Origin: Methanosarcina sp. UBA293
GTDB taxonomy: Archaea > Halobacteriota > Methanosarcinia > Methanosarcinales > Methanosarcinaceae
Direction: 5' to 3'
Length of the DNA: 64,000 nucleotides
Assembly: GCA_002499445.1 (NCBI GenBank)
Contig: DALS01000050.1
Span: 42,049 to 106,048, forward strand
Part shown: one piece after another, positions 9,159 to 18,447 of the stretch
Layout: each line of letters begins with the position of its first letter
How positions within the stretch are numbered: the first letter of the stretch is position 1
Position numbers and translations under genes: made by a program
Notes under the pieces: generated by a model
What the model was told of the DNA's origin: nothing
Database searches by the model: none
The model's input: the letters and a program-made list of their open reading frames with translations, nothing else

Positions 9159-9539
9159 TCAGCGGAAAATCCTGATACCGGACCCTTTTGGATTTGCTTC
9201 CATTATCTCTTCGAGACTCAGGCACTTACCGCCGGCTTCAATGATCTTTTCAACTGCAGAGTCACTGAAGGTTACAGCCGCAACTGTTACAGGGTGATCT
9301 AGGATACCTGCACCCAAAACTTTCCCAGGGATAAGCAGGACATCATCTTCTGCAGTGTGCCTGTTGATCTTACTTATATTCACAGCCGCATAATTTCTGG
9401 ACGGCATCTCAAGACGTCTCGCGGTATCCTTCCAGATAGGGGCAGAATTTGCATTTGCCCTCTCTTTCAGGGTAAGAATCAGGGAAACGATTCTTGGATT
9501 TGTTTTTCTTGATAGTTTTACCAGTGATTTTTTACCCAA
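9159..9539 (-). CDS. rpl18e: 50S ribosomal protein L18e (eL18)
   Basis: 126 aa. It contains the KTNPRIVSLI start region, WKDTARRLE, and the LIPGKVLGAG...HPVTVAA segment conserved in L18e/L15. A strong GGAGG lies 8 nt upstream of ATG. It is the first gene of the operon here; rpoD and rps11/rps4/rps13, its usual upstream partners in archaea, are not present. Confidence 0.96.
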   Translation of the reverse strand: MGKKSLVKLSRKTNPRIVSLILTLKERANANSAPIWKDTARRLEMPSRNYAAVNISKINRHTAEDDVLLIPGKVLGAGILDHPVTVAAVTFSDSAVEKIIEAGGKCLSLEEIMEANPKGSGIRIFR

Positions 9540-9569
9540 TGTATGTTCCTCCGCAAGATTTAATAGATC

Positions 9570-9639
9570 TCACTCACGCGGAAAAAAATCCCTATCGCGT
9601 TCGAACATCGCCATAAATGCCTCACGGGACTTAATCCCG
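9570..9639 (-). pseudogene. possible C-terminal coding remnant upstream of rpl18e
   Basis: In the leader of rpl18e one frame encodes a charged, protein-like tail (SREAFMAMFERDRDFFPRE) ending at TGA 9570-9572, about 30 bp before the rpl18e ATG. That spacing is what an upstream operon gene would show. Further upstream the frame looks non-coding. It may be the residue of a gene lost by rearrangement, or chance. I do not recognise the source protein. Confidence 0.25.
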
Positions 9640-9797
9640 GAACGACAAATTAGAGAACAAGCGATTAGTCGGATTGGTATGATGTGAATAACATTTCTAG
9701 TACATAAAGATTATGTGCATCATTAGTTCCGACTTACAAAAATTCCAAATAATCTTTTTTTCGTCTCTGATATTTTCTTGTCTTTGTTTACTCATAA

Positions 9798-9806
9798 CCT
9801 TATAAA
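9798..9806 (-). promoter_or_regulatory. candidate TATA box of the rpl18e operon
   Basis: TTTATAAGG on the minus strand, in a flank that is otherwise less TATA-like. It predicts a start near 9775 and a leader of about 235 nt. Not tested; the distance to the gene is long for an archaeal ribosomal operon. Confidence 0.35.
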
Positions 9807-9881
9807 TCTAACGAATGCAAGTTATGCTGGGTGTCCCATTACAAATAACAAAATTCAGTAAAAACAATAAAGTCCAATTTC

Positions 9882-9950
9882 AAACAGTAAGTTTCCATTA
9901 CAAACAGTAGTTTCCATTACAAACAGTAAGTTTTCATTATAAACAGTAAA
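9882..9950. repeat. tandem repeat, ~20 bp x 3.5
   Basis: Units of 'aaacagtaagtttccattac' at 9882-9901, 9902-9920 (one base short), 9921-9940 and a partial at 9941. There is no spacer diversity, so this is not CRISPR. It lies in the 800-bp gene-free stretch between the divergently transcribed rpl18e operon and the decarboxylase. Confidence 0.85.
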
Positions 9951-10022
9951 ATATGCTAGCACAGGTCATATAGGTATAATCTGCTTATTCAAAACCAGGG
10001 TATCTTCGTTTTACTTACTAAT

Positions 10023-10084
10023 TAGAAGCTTGCTTTCGGAATTAATCAGTATATAGAAGCTTACTTTCGGAATTAATCAGTATA
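10023..10084. repeat. tandem duplication, 31 bp x 2
   Basis: Two copies of a 31-bp unit that begins 'tagaagcttgctttcgg', at 10023-10053 and 10054-10084, with a single mismatch. It lies about 260 bp upstream of the decarboxylase gene. The rest of 9540-10340 holds no gene I can support. Confidence 0.85.
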
Positions 10085-10340
10085 GATAGGATGTACTAGA
10101 AGGAAAGCCCATTTTTATAATATTAAATGAATTCTACTACTAGGGGAATAATCAATATTGGGGGAGCGGGAGATCTCGCATAAATTAGTATCCGATCTAT
10201 GAGCAACGGCAAGCAAATTTAGGCATCCTTATAGGTGGCAATAGAGCTGACTGTTGATTGAGTCGCATTTCATGAATTGATGATTATTGCGTCTAGTACA
10301 GAATATGAAATAAGCGAATTGGGAACGGGGTGATACTATT

Positions 10341-11972
10341 ATGCCGACAGTCATTCAATACCTTCTGGATAGATTAAAGCAACTGGGAATAAGGGATATT
10401 TTCGGCGTGCCAGGAGATTTTGCATTTCCTATCAACAACGCCATCTGTGATGATAAGGAACTTCGCTGGATAGGTTGTTGCAATGAACTGAATGCTGCTT
10501 ATGCTGCTGATGGCTATGCTCGTATTAAAGGCATGTCAGCGCTGTCTACTACTTTTGGTGTAGGTGAACTTTCCGCGCTATGTGGTATAGCAGGCTCTTA
10601 CGCGGAGTACAATCTGGTGTTCCATATTGTAGGAATGCCAAAAATGGACGCACAGAAGAGACATGACATAATACATCACTCGCTGGGTGATGGAGAATCC
10701 AGCACATTTATGGAAATGGCTGCATTAGTTGTATGCGCGGAAACCATGCTTACTCCGGAAAACTGCGTTCAAGAAGTCGAGCGCGTTATCACAGCAGCCC
10801 TGGAGAATCGCCGTCCTGTCTACATTGCAATACCTCATGACTATGCGAACGCAAATATCTCATCATTTGCGGCACCTGCGGAAACTCCTATGAAAAGCGA
10901 TCCTGCGACTCTTGAAGAAGTAGTCTCGATTATTGTAAATAAACTCTCAAATGCGAAGCAAGCCTGTATTATGCCGGGTTTTCTTATTGATCGGTTTGGC
11001 CTCAAGGATCTTGCTATGGCTGTTATTAACGCTTCGGGCTTGTCTTATGTTACTATGGCACTAGATAAGACGGTGCTTGATGAGACTAACTCCTCCTACC
11101 TAGGATTATACATGGGACAGCTTATCAATCCAGAAATCAGGGAGTTTGTGGAATCCTGCGACTGCATACTTGCTTTAGGCGCTATCCTGTCTGATATTAA
11201 TATGGGCATGTTCACAGCAAAGCTAGATAAATCCCGAATTATCAATATCATGCCTTCCAGTGTCCATATAGGATATACTGATTATATCAATGTAAAAATG
11301 CTTGACGTACTGGAGAAACTCACCAGAAGGCTTAACAAGCGCACTGATATCAGGGGACCTGTGGCCAGACGCCCCACAGCTCCACGCGTAAATGCTGAGG
11401 ATCCGATAACGGCTGATTATTTATACACAAAATACGCGGAATTCTTTAAGCCCGATGACATAATTATAGCTGATTCAAGCTCATCCTTTTATGGGCTACT
11501 GTCTCTGTTTTTACCGAATAGAGTTAAGTTCGAGAGCCAGATGCTCTGGGGAGCGATTGGCTGGGCTACTCCAGCATCTTTTGGCACCGCACTCGCTGCA
11601 CCTGCTGACCAGCGAGTAATTCTTATTACTGGGGAAGGATCACACCAGATGACGGTTCAGGAGATAAGCCAATTTTATCGCTATGGCCTAAAGCCTATTA
11701 TCTTCGTGCTGAATAATCATGGCTACCTAATAGAAAAAATGCTATCAAAAAAATTAGATTATTGTTATAATGAAATTCCACATTGGCAGTACCATAAATT
11801 GCCAGAGGTACTTGGTTGCAATGATTGGATTACAAGAAAGGCTACTACCTGCGGCGACCTCGATAAGATCCTGAGAGAGCTAAACAATGTTAAAACAGGT
11901 GCATATATAGAAATAGTCACGCCGAAACTATCAGCTCCTCAGCTTATGGAAATGATCCATAAAAAATTATGA
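10341..11972 (+). CDS. thiamine-diphosphate-dependent 2-oxo acid decarboxylase (indolepyruvate/pyruvate decarboxylase family)
   Basis: A 543-aa ThDP enzyme with the three-domain layout of pyruvate/indolepyruvate decarboxylases. The catalytic Glu is in CCNELNAAYAADGYAR (near residue 48). The adjacent His pair of decarboxylases is in IHHSLGDG (near residue 113), which argues for decarboxylase over acetolactate synthase. The ThDP/Mg motif starts GEGSH and ends VLNN (near residues 430-460). It would convert an aromatic or aliphatic 2-oxo acid to an aldehyde; the exact substrate cannot be read. A GGGGTGAT site precedes the ATG. It stands alone between repeats and is rare in methanogens, so horizontal transfer from bacteria is plausible. 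Confidence 0.85.
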   Translation: MPTVIQYLLDRLKQLGIRDIFGVPGDFAFPINNAICDDKELRWIGCCNELNAAYAADGYARIKGMSALSTTFGVGELSALCGIAGSYAEYNLVFHIVGMPKMDAQKRHDIIHHSLGDGESSTFMEMAALVVCAETMLTPENCVQEVERVITAALENRRPVYIAIPHDYANANISSFAAPAETPMKSDPATLEEVVSIIVNKLSNAKQACIMPGFLIDRFGLKDLAMAVINASGLSYVTMALDKTVLDETNSSYLGLYMGQLINPEIREFVESCDCILALGAILSDINMGMFTAKLDKSRIINIMPSSVHIGYTDYINVKMLDVLEKLTRRLNKRTDIRGPVARRPTAPRVNAEDPITADYLYTKYAEFFKPDDIIIADSSSSFYGLLSLFLPNRVKFESQMLWGAIGWATPASFGTALAAPADQRVILITGEGSHQMTVQEISQFYRYGLKPIIFVLNNHGYLIEKMLSKKLDYCYNEIPHWQYHKLPEVLGCNDWITRKATTCGDLDKILRELNNVKTGAYIEIVTPKLSAPQLMEMIHKKL

Positions 11973-12084
11973 AAAATTCGATTTAAATTCATTACATAAT
12001 TATAAAAATCTATCAAATAATTACAATGAAGTTATCCAAGAGGACAACATCCACCTTAATTATTACTCGAGTAGTTTCAAAATA

Positions 12085-12588
12085 TTAATAAGATATGCCA
12101 AGTACTGATCTCGAAACCCTGTCATAAATTACTGAAATATCGCGCCCGAATTTTTTTGCTACAATAAGTGCCACGACTCGGATATCCACAAGATAGGAGA
12201 GTCGGTCCTGCATGGAGTTAATTTCGGAAACAAGTTTCTGCCTGCTTAACCCGGTATCTGCGGAGATAAACTCCAGAACTTGCTCAAAGGAAATTTCTTC
12301 TTTCTTAGATACTATTTCTCTGGAGCTTTCCAAATTTTTAAGAAAATCCTCTGACGGCTTAAAAGAGTGAGGTATCCTAACACTTTCCACATCAAAGCAG
12401 GGCACAAGAGCCCCGGCTTTAAGGGAAAAGAAGCCTACTTCAAGGGCTTTTTCTTTTATCATTGAGGCAGTTTTCGGAGAAAACCATTTCAGATCAAAAG
12501 CTAGGGAGTACTCAAAATCCTTTTCCGAGAGAGAAGTCGCAAGAGTTTTTTTAAAAGGTACGGAGATTACGCATTTAAGTTCTTCCAT
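12085..12588 (-). CDS. DUF2240 family protein
   Basis: 167 aa, conserved in Euryarchaeota, function unknown. The N-terminal part (LKCVISVPFKKTLATSLSEKDF) and a mid-region describing segments that 'look' helical match my memory of DUF2240. No transmembrane segment or catalytic motif is evident. It is transcribed on its own, with three tandem TATA-like repeats upstream. Confidence 0.7.
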   Translation of the reverse strand: MEELKCVISVPFKKTLATSLSEKDFEYSLAFDLKWFSPKTASMIKEKALEVGFFSLKAGALVPCFDVESVRIPHSFKPSEDFLKNLESSREIVSKKEEISFEQVLEFISADTGLSRQKLVSEINSMQDRLSYLVDIRVVALIVAKKFGRDISVIYDRVSRSVLGISY

Positions 12589-12635
12589 TAATTACCGCCT
12601 TAAAATTGTTACTGGTAAGGAGAATATAGTGATTG

Positions 12636-12677
12636 TATAATATAACTGATATAATATAACTGATATAATATAACTGT
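12636..12677. repeat. tandem 14-bp repeat x3 containing TATA-like sequences
   Basis: Three units of 'tataatataactga' at 12636, 12650 and 12664 (the last ends in gt), followed by further 'aaatataattgtt' variants. They lie 48-89 bp upstream of the DUF2240 start on the minus strand and may act as, or multiply, its promoter. Confidence 0.8.
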
Positions 12678-12821
12678 TAAATATAATTGTTAAATATATA
12701 TAAAAAAGTATGAGATAACTGGTAAATGATAGGTAGATCACCAGGAGAAATTTAAAGGCTCCGGCACAGGATTTTTCATCCTGAAATTCTACCGGAGTAA
12801 AGTCTTCCAGAAAAGGAAAGA

Positions 12822-14393
12822 TTAGAGAGTCACAAGTTTAGCATTGATTATTCCATCAACTTTTCGGACTTCCTCAAGGATCGGATCAGAGACTTCTGAG
12901 TCTACGTTAAGAACCATCATTGTTACGCCTCCGATTTCTGACCTGCCAACCTGCATGCCTGAGATATTAATATTATTTTTACCGAGCACTAGGCAGCACG
13001 GACCAATAACATTGGGCCTGTTGATATGTTTGGCAAAAATCATACGACCTGCAGGGAAGATATCTACTCTATCGTCATCAACTGCAACGATCTTTGGTTC
13101 ATCTCCGACAACCGTGCCTGCAACTAGTTTAGCCTGTCCATTGTTGCTAAGCCTGATACTGATAGTTGAAGAATATTCCTCAGATGATTCGGATTTGCTT
13201 TCTATCACTGCAATCTTTCTTGATTTTGCAAGGATAGGGGCATTGACATAGTTTACTCCGGAGCCAAGAGCCATCTCAAGCAATCCTTTAAGAGCAGAGA
13301 CTGTTAGAGGTCTGGTGTCTTTTCCGGAAATTTCTCCATTGTACCCGATTTCTACCTTTTCGTAATTTCCGTCTACGAGTTGCCCTGCAATCTTACCCAT
13401 AATCTCTGAGAGCCTGATGTAAGGAGAAAGAACTGCCATAGCTTCCGGTTTTACCGAAGGGATATTGATTGCATTCTTTGCAAGTCCTCCTGTAAGGACA
13501 GATACCACTTCATTTGCAATGTCGACTGCCACATTGACCTGAGCTTCCTGCGTGGATGCCCCAAGGTGAGGAGTTACTATAACATTGTCAAAACTCAGAA
13601 GAGGATTATCAAAAGGAGGTTCCTCAACAAAAACATCTATTGCTGCGCCGCCCACTTTTCCGCTTTCAAGAGCTTTTGTCAGAGCTTCTTCGTTAATAAT
13701 TCCACCGCGGGCACAGTTGATAATTCTGACCCCAGGCTTCATTAGAGCAAACTGTTCTTCATCAAGAATATTTCTAGTTTCTTTAATAAGAGGGGTATGT
13801 ACTGTAATATAGTCCGCAGCTTTTGCAATTTCGTTAACTGTCGCTAGTTTGACTCCAAGTTCGATGGCCCGCTTCTCAGAAATGAAAGGATCATACCCCA
13901 TAAGATTCATCTCAAGCCCTGAAGCCCTTTTTGTGACTTCAGAACCGATTCTTCCGAGACCTATGACTCCCAGGGTCTTGCCTTTGACCTCAACGCCTGT
14001 GAATTTATTGCGTTTCCATTCTTTAGCTTTGAGGGAGGTATTTGCCTGAGGAATGTTTCTGGACATTGCCATCATCATAGCAATGGTATGCTCTGCTGCC
14101 GAAATCATATTACCTTCGGGAGCATTAGCCACAATAATGCCTTTCTTTGTAGCCGCATCCACATCAACATTGTCAACTCCAACCCCGGCTCTTCCGATAA
14201 TTTTAAGGTTGTCGGCAGCCTCAATAATTTTTTGAGTAACCTGAGTACCGCTGCGTATTACAAGAGCATCATAATCCTTGATTTTCTTTACCAGTTCGTC
14301 TTCGGAAAGCCCGGTGGAAACGTCAACAGTAAAGTGTTCTTTTAAAATCTCCAAACCTTCGTTGGAAAGTGAGTCGCTGACTAATACTTTCAT
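12822..14393 (-). CDS. serA: D-3-phosphoglycerate dehydrogenase
   Basis: First enzyme of serine biosynthesis, oxidising 3-phosphoglycerate with NAD. The 523-aa protein has a D-2-hydroxyacid dehydrogenase core with the Rossmann motif GLGRIGSEV (near residue 147), the catalytic Arg-Glu-His set (NCARGGIINEEAL, then VTPHLGAST), an intervening ASB domain, and a C-terminal ACT domain that begins MIFAKHINRPNVIG. An ORF extension to 14417 exists, but a GGAG 8 nt upstream of the ATG at 14393 and the family start MKVLVSDSLS decide the start. Confidence 0.96.
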   Translation of the reverse strand: MKVLVSDSLSNEGLEILKEHFTVDVSTGLSEDELVKKIKDYDALVIRSGTQVTQKIIEAADNLKIIGRAGVGVDNVDVDAATKKGIIVANAPEGNMISAAEHTIAMMMAMSRNIPQANTSLKAKEWKRNKFTGVEVKGKTLGVIGLGRIGSEVTKRASGLEMNLMGYDPFISEKRAIELGVKLATVNEIAKAADYITVHTPLIKETRNILDEEQFALMKPGVRIINCARGGIINEEALTKALESGKVGGAAIDVFVEEPPFDNPLLSFDNVIVTPHLGASTQEAQVNVAVDIANEVVSVLTGGLAKNAINIPSVKPEAMAVLSPYIRLSEIMGKIAGQLVDGNYEKVEIGYNGEISGKDTRPLTVSALKGLLEMALGSGVNYVNAPILAKSRKIAVIESKSESSEEYSSTISIRLSNNGQAKLVAGTVVGDEPKIVAVDDDRVDIFPAGRMIFAKHINRPNVIGPCCLVLGKNNINISGMQVGRSEIGGVTMMVLNVDSEVSDPILEEVRKVDGIINAKLVTL

Positions 14394-14566
14394 GTCAATT
14401 TCTCCAGATAAATACAATAAACATGAGATATTAAGTTTTAATAAAGAATACCAATCAACCTAATTACACTTAAGCATTATCACACATATTTAGAAGCAAA
14501 CCCTGCTTGTTTTATATATCGAGATATTTCTTCTCAGCATAATTATCCTACCAGCCTAATCCAACG

Positions 14567-15436
14567 TTATCCTACCAGTCTTATTATTCCTATCTTTGGT
14601 TCATAACATTGCCCACCTGCAAGCAGAGCCCGGATAACCTCTTCTACAACTTGCTCAGAAATGCCTCTGGAAATTGCAGCGCTAATAAAAGCTGCGTAAT
14701 CAGCTCCTTTGCTTCCACCCATTTCCCTGAGTAATTCAAGCACAAATTCTTTCTGGTCAGCCTTGGCACCAGTGTCATCTTCTAGATTAAAATCCAAAGT
14801 TTTAAGGCCCTCTCTGATAGAGGCCCGAAGTAGTTTTGTGAATTCATAGGGAGCAAGTTCCTGATCAAGCATGATGGAAATCCCTTCCACAAGTTCAGAA
14901 GAGACGCCATTTTCCAGAAGGTATTCCCTAAGTTTCTCTCCATGATACTCGCTTGCCAGGGCATCCGAGAAGACTTCAAGCCTTTTAACGGTCTGTTCTG
15001 CGGTATCCACAACCCATCTGTTGCGGATATCCTCATTCACTACATTTACCTCTTCAGCTCGAATTGAAACAAAAACCGATCCTGGTTCGGGTTCGTAGAT
15101 CCTGGCTTTTCCGGTAAGGGCAATAAAAGCAGGGACCTTTACCGTTGAAAAGAAGATCGAAGCTTCAGGCTGGTACTGTCCTGCATATACTGTAAAAGCT
15201 CCAGTAGGATCAACTATTCTCGCTTTCCACATCTCGCTTTGGGTTCCGATGTTGTCGAGTTCTGTGACTACTCCGACCACAAAAACGCGATTGATAATTA
15301 GCCCCAGTGGGCTAATAAGCAGGTTAGGGGATTTTGAATCTATGGTACCTGGGTCAGATCTTACTGACTTCTCAAGTTCTCTACAGGCTTCGAATTCCAT
15401 TGCAAAAACCCTCTTTGCAACCTCTCGTTTAAGCAA
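14567..15436 (-). CDS. RPA-associated OB-fold protein (COG3390)
   Basis: In Methanosarcina a protein of this family is encoded next to RPA2/RPA3-type single-strand binding proteins and is thought to partner them. One OB-fold is visible (residues ~60-150: RVFVVGVVTELDNIG...ARIVDPTGAFTVYAGQY), followed by a C-terminal helical region. The longest ORF starts at 15499 but would overlap the RPA gene by 71 bp. A TTG at 15436, 8 nt after a GGAGG and overlapping the RPA stop, is the more likely start (289 aa). The pair is translationally coupled. Confidence 0.85.
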   Translation of the reverse strand: MLKREVAKRVFAMEFEACRELEKSVRSDPGTIDSKSPNLLISPLGLIINRVFVVGVVTELDNIGTQSEMWKARIVDPTGAFTVYAGQYQPEASIFFSTVKVPAFIALTGKARIYEPEPGSVFVSIRAEEVNVVNEDIRNRWVVDTAEQTVKRLEVFSDALASEYHGEKLREYLLENGVSSELVEGISIMLDQELAPYEFTKLLRASIREGLKTLDFNLEDDTGAKADQKEFVLELLREMGGSKGADYAAFISAAISRGISEQVVEEVIRALLAGGQCYEPKIGIIRLVG

Positions 15437-16796
15437 GTTCAATTCCTCCACTGGAAACCTGTGAATCTCTATCTTGTTCGTCCTCTTCAGCCGGTCCAAG
15501 CCTCCGAAGCAGTTCTACTACCCTGACCTCAAGATCATCGTCAGGCACCCAGGCTTTTTCGGCTACAAAAGAAATTCCATATTCACCTTTTGAAGAGTTC
15601 CCGCGTACTGCAAAGTAGCGGCCTGTAAGGAAGCGCCTTAAATCTTCATAAACTACATCTTTAGAGACATCAGAGAACATCAACTGTTCGGCTTCTTCAA
15701 GGGTTTTTCCATAGATGATTTCCACAAGATCTCTTGGAATCATAACTGACATGGAACCTGTTCCGTCATCGAGTACGGCTTTAATCCGCATGTCCCGTAT
15801 GCCTTCTACCTTTCCATGCACCCTGCAGTTTCCTTTCTGGATTACACGGCTGCATTCAGGACAGCGAGTAATAATGCCTGAACCTGGCCTGACTGAAACC
15901 ACATTACCTACGGCGGCAACATCAAATATGCTATCTTTTGAATCTATCTCTTCGATTTTGATAGGGATAGGATCTTTTGCTGCAGATTCGAAGGTGAATG
16001 CAAGTTTTCTGGCTTCTTCAGCCACGACTAAAGAAACCTTTGTGCTGCTCAGGATATTTACCGACGGCATTCCTCTGAAGATTCGGATCTGAGCCCCCTT
16101 GATTCGGATAATGCTTCCAATATCAATGCCAGGAAGTTCAATCCAGGCTGTAAAAGGCAATCTGCCTGTCTCGTCCGCAAGCACACCTGAGATTACTCTT
16201 GTCTGACGTCTTTTTACGAGGACTTCCCTATGGGAAAACTGAAGCACACAGACTATGGCATCGACTGCAAAATCGGCATGTCCGATATCAATCAACTTTT
16301 TTATCTGGCTTCCAGAAAGCTCGGCCAGGGGAGGAAGCACAGAATCAGAAACTTTTGATACGAGAGACTGTTTTCCTATAGAAAGATTGATTCTGTTCTG
16401 CCAGATGCGAATATAGGCGTTTTTAACATTAATTACATCCCCAATCGAACCTGGCAGCTCCTTCCAGGAAGAAAAGAGAACTGATCCTGTTTCGTCTGCT
16501 AGAACCCCGGTGTAAAGCTTGGAAGGACCTTCCGGAGACCCTTCCTGCGGGCGGATTGACTTCTCCCCAAGATCCAGAATCCTGACTGTAAGCTCGAGAT
16601 TTCTGAGATTAGCAGATAGGTCCTTTACTTTCAGAACTCTATTTCTTCCGAACTTGCGGAGAATACTCTCTTTTGCAACATCAGGAGGTACGCGAAAAGC
16701 AATTAGTTTCTCAAACTCTTCCCGGATGCCAGTCTTTTCAAGGTCTCCAAGCGCCCTGGTTAACTCTTCAAGGTGGGGCGCAATCTTCTGATCCAT
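15429..16796 (-). CDS. rpa: replication protein A, OB-fold/zinc-finger type (RPA2/RPA3-like)
   Basis: Single-stranded DNA-binding protein for replication and repair. The 455-aa protein has two clear OB-folds (about residues 60-155 and 165-265) that share a VLADETG...F..W..LPG signature, and a C-terminal OB-fold with a zinc finger of the C-x2-C-x8-C-x-H form (RCPECSRVIQKGNCRVHG). That matches Methanosarcina RPA2/RPA3 rather than the four-OB RPA1. The start ATG at 16796 has GGAGG 7 nt upstream; an 11-codon extension to 16829 lacks one. Confidence 0.92.
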   Translation of the reverse strand: MDQKIAPHLEELTRALGDLEKTGIREEFEKLIAFRVPPDVAKESILRKFGRNRVLKVKDLSANLRNLELTVRILDLGEKSIRPQEGSPEGPSKLYTGVLADETGSVLFSSWKELPGSIGDVINVKNAYIRIWQNRINLSIGKQSLVSKVSDSVLPPLAELSGSQIKKLIDIGHADFAVDAIVCVLQFSHREVLVKRRQTRVISGVLADETGRLPFTAWIELPGIDIGSIIRIKGAQIRIFRGMPSVNILSSTKVSLVVAEEARKLAFTFESAAKDPIPIKIEEIDSKDSIFDVAAVGNVVSVRPGSGIITRCPECSRVIQKGNCRVHGKVEGIRDMRIKAVLDDGTGSMSVMIPRDLVEIIYGKTLEEAEQLMFSDVSKDVVYEDLRRFLTGRYFAVRGNSSKGEYGISFVAEKAWVPDDDLEVRVVELLRRLGPAEEDEQDRDSQVSSGGIELA

Positions 16797-17167
16797 TTTT
16801 AGGCCTCCATTCGAGAAATAACAACGCAATGAAATTTTAGAATACTATCGGATTTTACAGTATTTAAGGCTTTAATTGAAAATTAATTCCCTCTATCGTA
16901 GAGGATAGTGAGCTATTATTTAAGGATAGCTGTTTAGAATTTTTAATTCCAAAAGTATATAAACTTCAGGATAAAATTTATTTCCTGATAATGTATCGAG
17001 ATAAATTTTCACTAAAAATTGATAAAAAGCTTAAGAATTAATAAAAACTTAAGAAAATTAATAAAAAGTCTAGGAAGAGAGATTTTACTTTTTCTAAAAA
17101 GTAAAACCCAATCAGAGGAAACGAATGAAAGAAAATGGATGAGTGTAGAGGAAAAGGGAGAGCTGAT
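16797..17167. other. divergent promoter region between rpa and the beta-helix gene
   Basis: About 370 bp, AT-rich, between divergently transcribed genes, so both promoters must be here. Near 17020-17080 'aaaaattgataaaaagcttaagaattaataaaaacttaag' contains repeated 'aataaaaa(g/c)ttaag' elements. No gene seen. Confidence 0.4.
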
Positions 17168-18265
17168 ATGAGAAGAGTAAAGGAGAAGAATTTAAGAGTT
17201 TTTAAGCTGACAGCACTTACGATTATTCTGGCAGTTTTCTGCACCTGCTCGGCCGCCTCTGCCTACAATTTAAGGGTAAGTTCAGCAGAGGAAGGAGATT
17301 ATATTTCTATACAGGCCGCAATAGACCAAGCAGATGCCGGAGATACAATTTTTGTAGGCCCTGGAACCTATATTGAAAATATTAAAATAAATAAGGAAGT
17401 TAAGCTCTGGTCGTATTCGAGAAAGCCAGAAGACACAATTATAAGGGCTGCTGATCCCATGGAAAGCACTGTTGAAATCAGTGCAGACCGGGCATCTTTC
17501 AGCGGATTTGGCATTGAAGGTTCGGAAAAAACAGGGATCTTGCTCACTGGAGTTAAAAGCTGCTATATTAACAACAACCGAATTCAGGGAGCCGAATCCG
17601 GGATTCATCTCAATAATTCCGAAAGCAATATCATAAGCAACAATCTCATCACCCTTAATGAGAAGGGGATAAGGCTCGAAAGCTCCAACTCAAATGACGT
17701 CCAGAGCAATTTGATTGCCTATAATTACGGTCATGGAATCTCCCTTGAAGCAAGCAGCAGAAATCTTATTTATAACAACTATTTCAAAAACGCCGAAAAT
17801 GTCGAAGACAACGCCGAAAACGCAAACAATACATGGCACAGCACACTCACAGTAAGGCAGAATATCGTCCGGGGGCCTTACGTTGCCGGAAACTTCTGGT
17901 CCAATCCTGAAGGCAAAGGATATAGCGATACTGGTGTGGATGAAAACAGTAACGGAATCTGTGATACCTCTTATAATATAATAGGCGGTGGAACCGACGA
18001 ATCCCCTCTATTCCCAAAAGTTCCAAACGCTGTTAAAGCTCTTGAAAGCCACCTGAATGTCAGTACTTATGAGCAGAGCCTAGCCGACAGGGAGAACACA
18101 ACCAGTCCGGAAACCTCAGTAAACGAAACCGAAGAAGCAACAGAACTGGAAGTCGAAAACACTACCTCTGAGGAGGCTTCAGCAGAAAAAGAATCGCCTG
18201 GTCCGGGACCTGTCATTGGAGGGCTGACTATGGGAACGGCGTATCTCCTGAGGCGGAACAGGTAA
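17168..18265 (+). CDS. secreted parallel beta-helix (NosD-like) protein with PGF-CTERM-type tail
   Basis: The 365-aa surface protein has a signal peptide (residues ~1-33, hydrophobic core LTALTIILAVFC). A right-handed beta-helix follows, with repeated Asn-rich turns such as NNRIQG, NNSESNIISNN and SSNSNDVQSN (NosD/PbH1 repeats). A Thr/Glu-rich linker with several N-glycosylation sequons comes next. The C-terminus is PGPGPVIGGL-hydrophobic-LLRRNR, a variant of the PGF-CTERM signal processed by archaeosortase A. The start at 17168 has GGGAG 8 nt upstream; the ORF's earlier ATG does not. Probably anchored in the S-layer envelope; ligand unknown. Confidence 0.85.
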   Translation: MRRVKEKNLRVFKLTALTIILAVFCTCSAASAYNLRVSSAEEGDYISIQAAIDQADAGDTIFVGPGTYIENIKINKEVKLWSYSRKPEDTIIRAADPMESTVEISADRASFSGFGIEGSEKTGILLTGVKSCYINNNRIQGAESGIHLNNSESNIISNNLITLNEKGIRLESSNSNDVQSNLIAYNYGHGISLEASSRNLIYNNYFKNAENVEDNAENANNTWHSTLTVRQNIVRGPYVAGNFWSNPEGKGYSDTGVDENSNGICDTSYNIIGGGTDESPLFPKVPNAVKALESHLNVSTYEQSLADRENTTSPETSVNETEEATELEVENTTSEEASAEKESPGPGPVIGGLTMGTAYLLRRNR

Positions 18266-18447
18266 AGGTGAGTAAAAGGCTTTAAAATTTTCACATTGAA
18301 GAAACATTGCAGTAATCTTCTCGATGATTGAGGAAGTCTGCACAATGAGGGAAATCTTGGAGAGGTCTATACAGTAAGGGAACTGGAAGTTGCTTCCCGA
18401 ACCCTTCCCGAACCCCTTCGTTTTTGAAGAAAGTTTCTGAAACAGGT

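Noticed and set aside
9882..10084. Tandem 20-bp and 31-bp repeats as a CRISPR array
   Set aside because: The units are directly adjacent with no unique spacers, and no cas genes are in the window.
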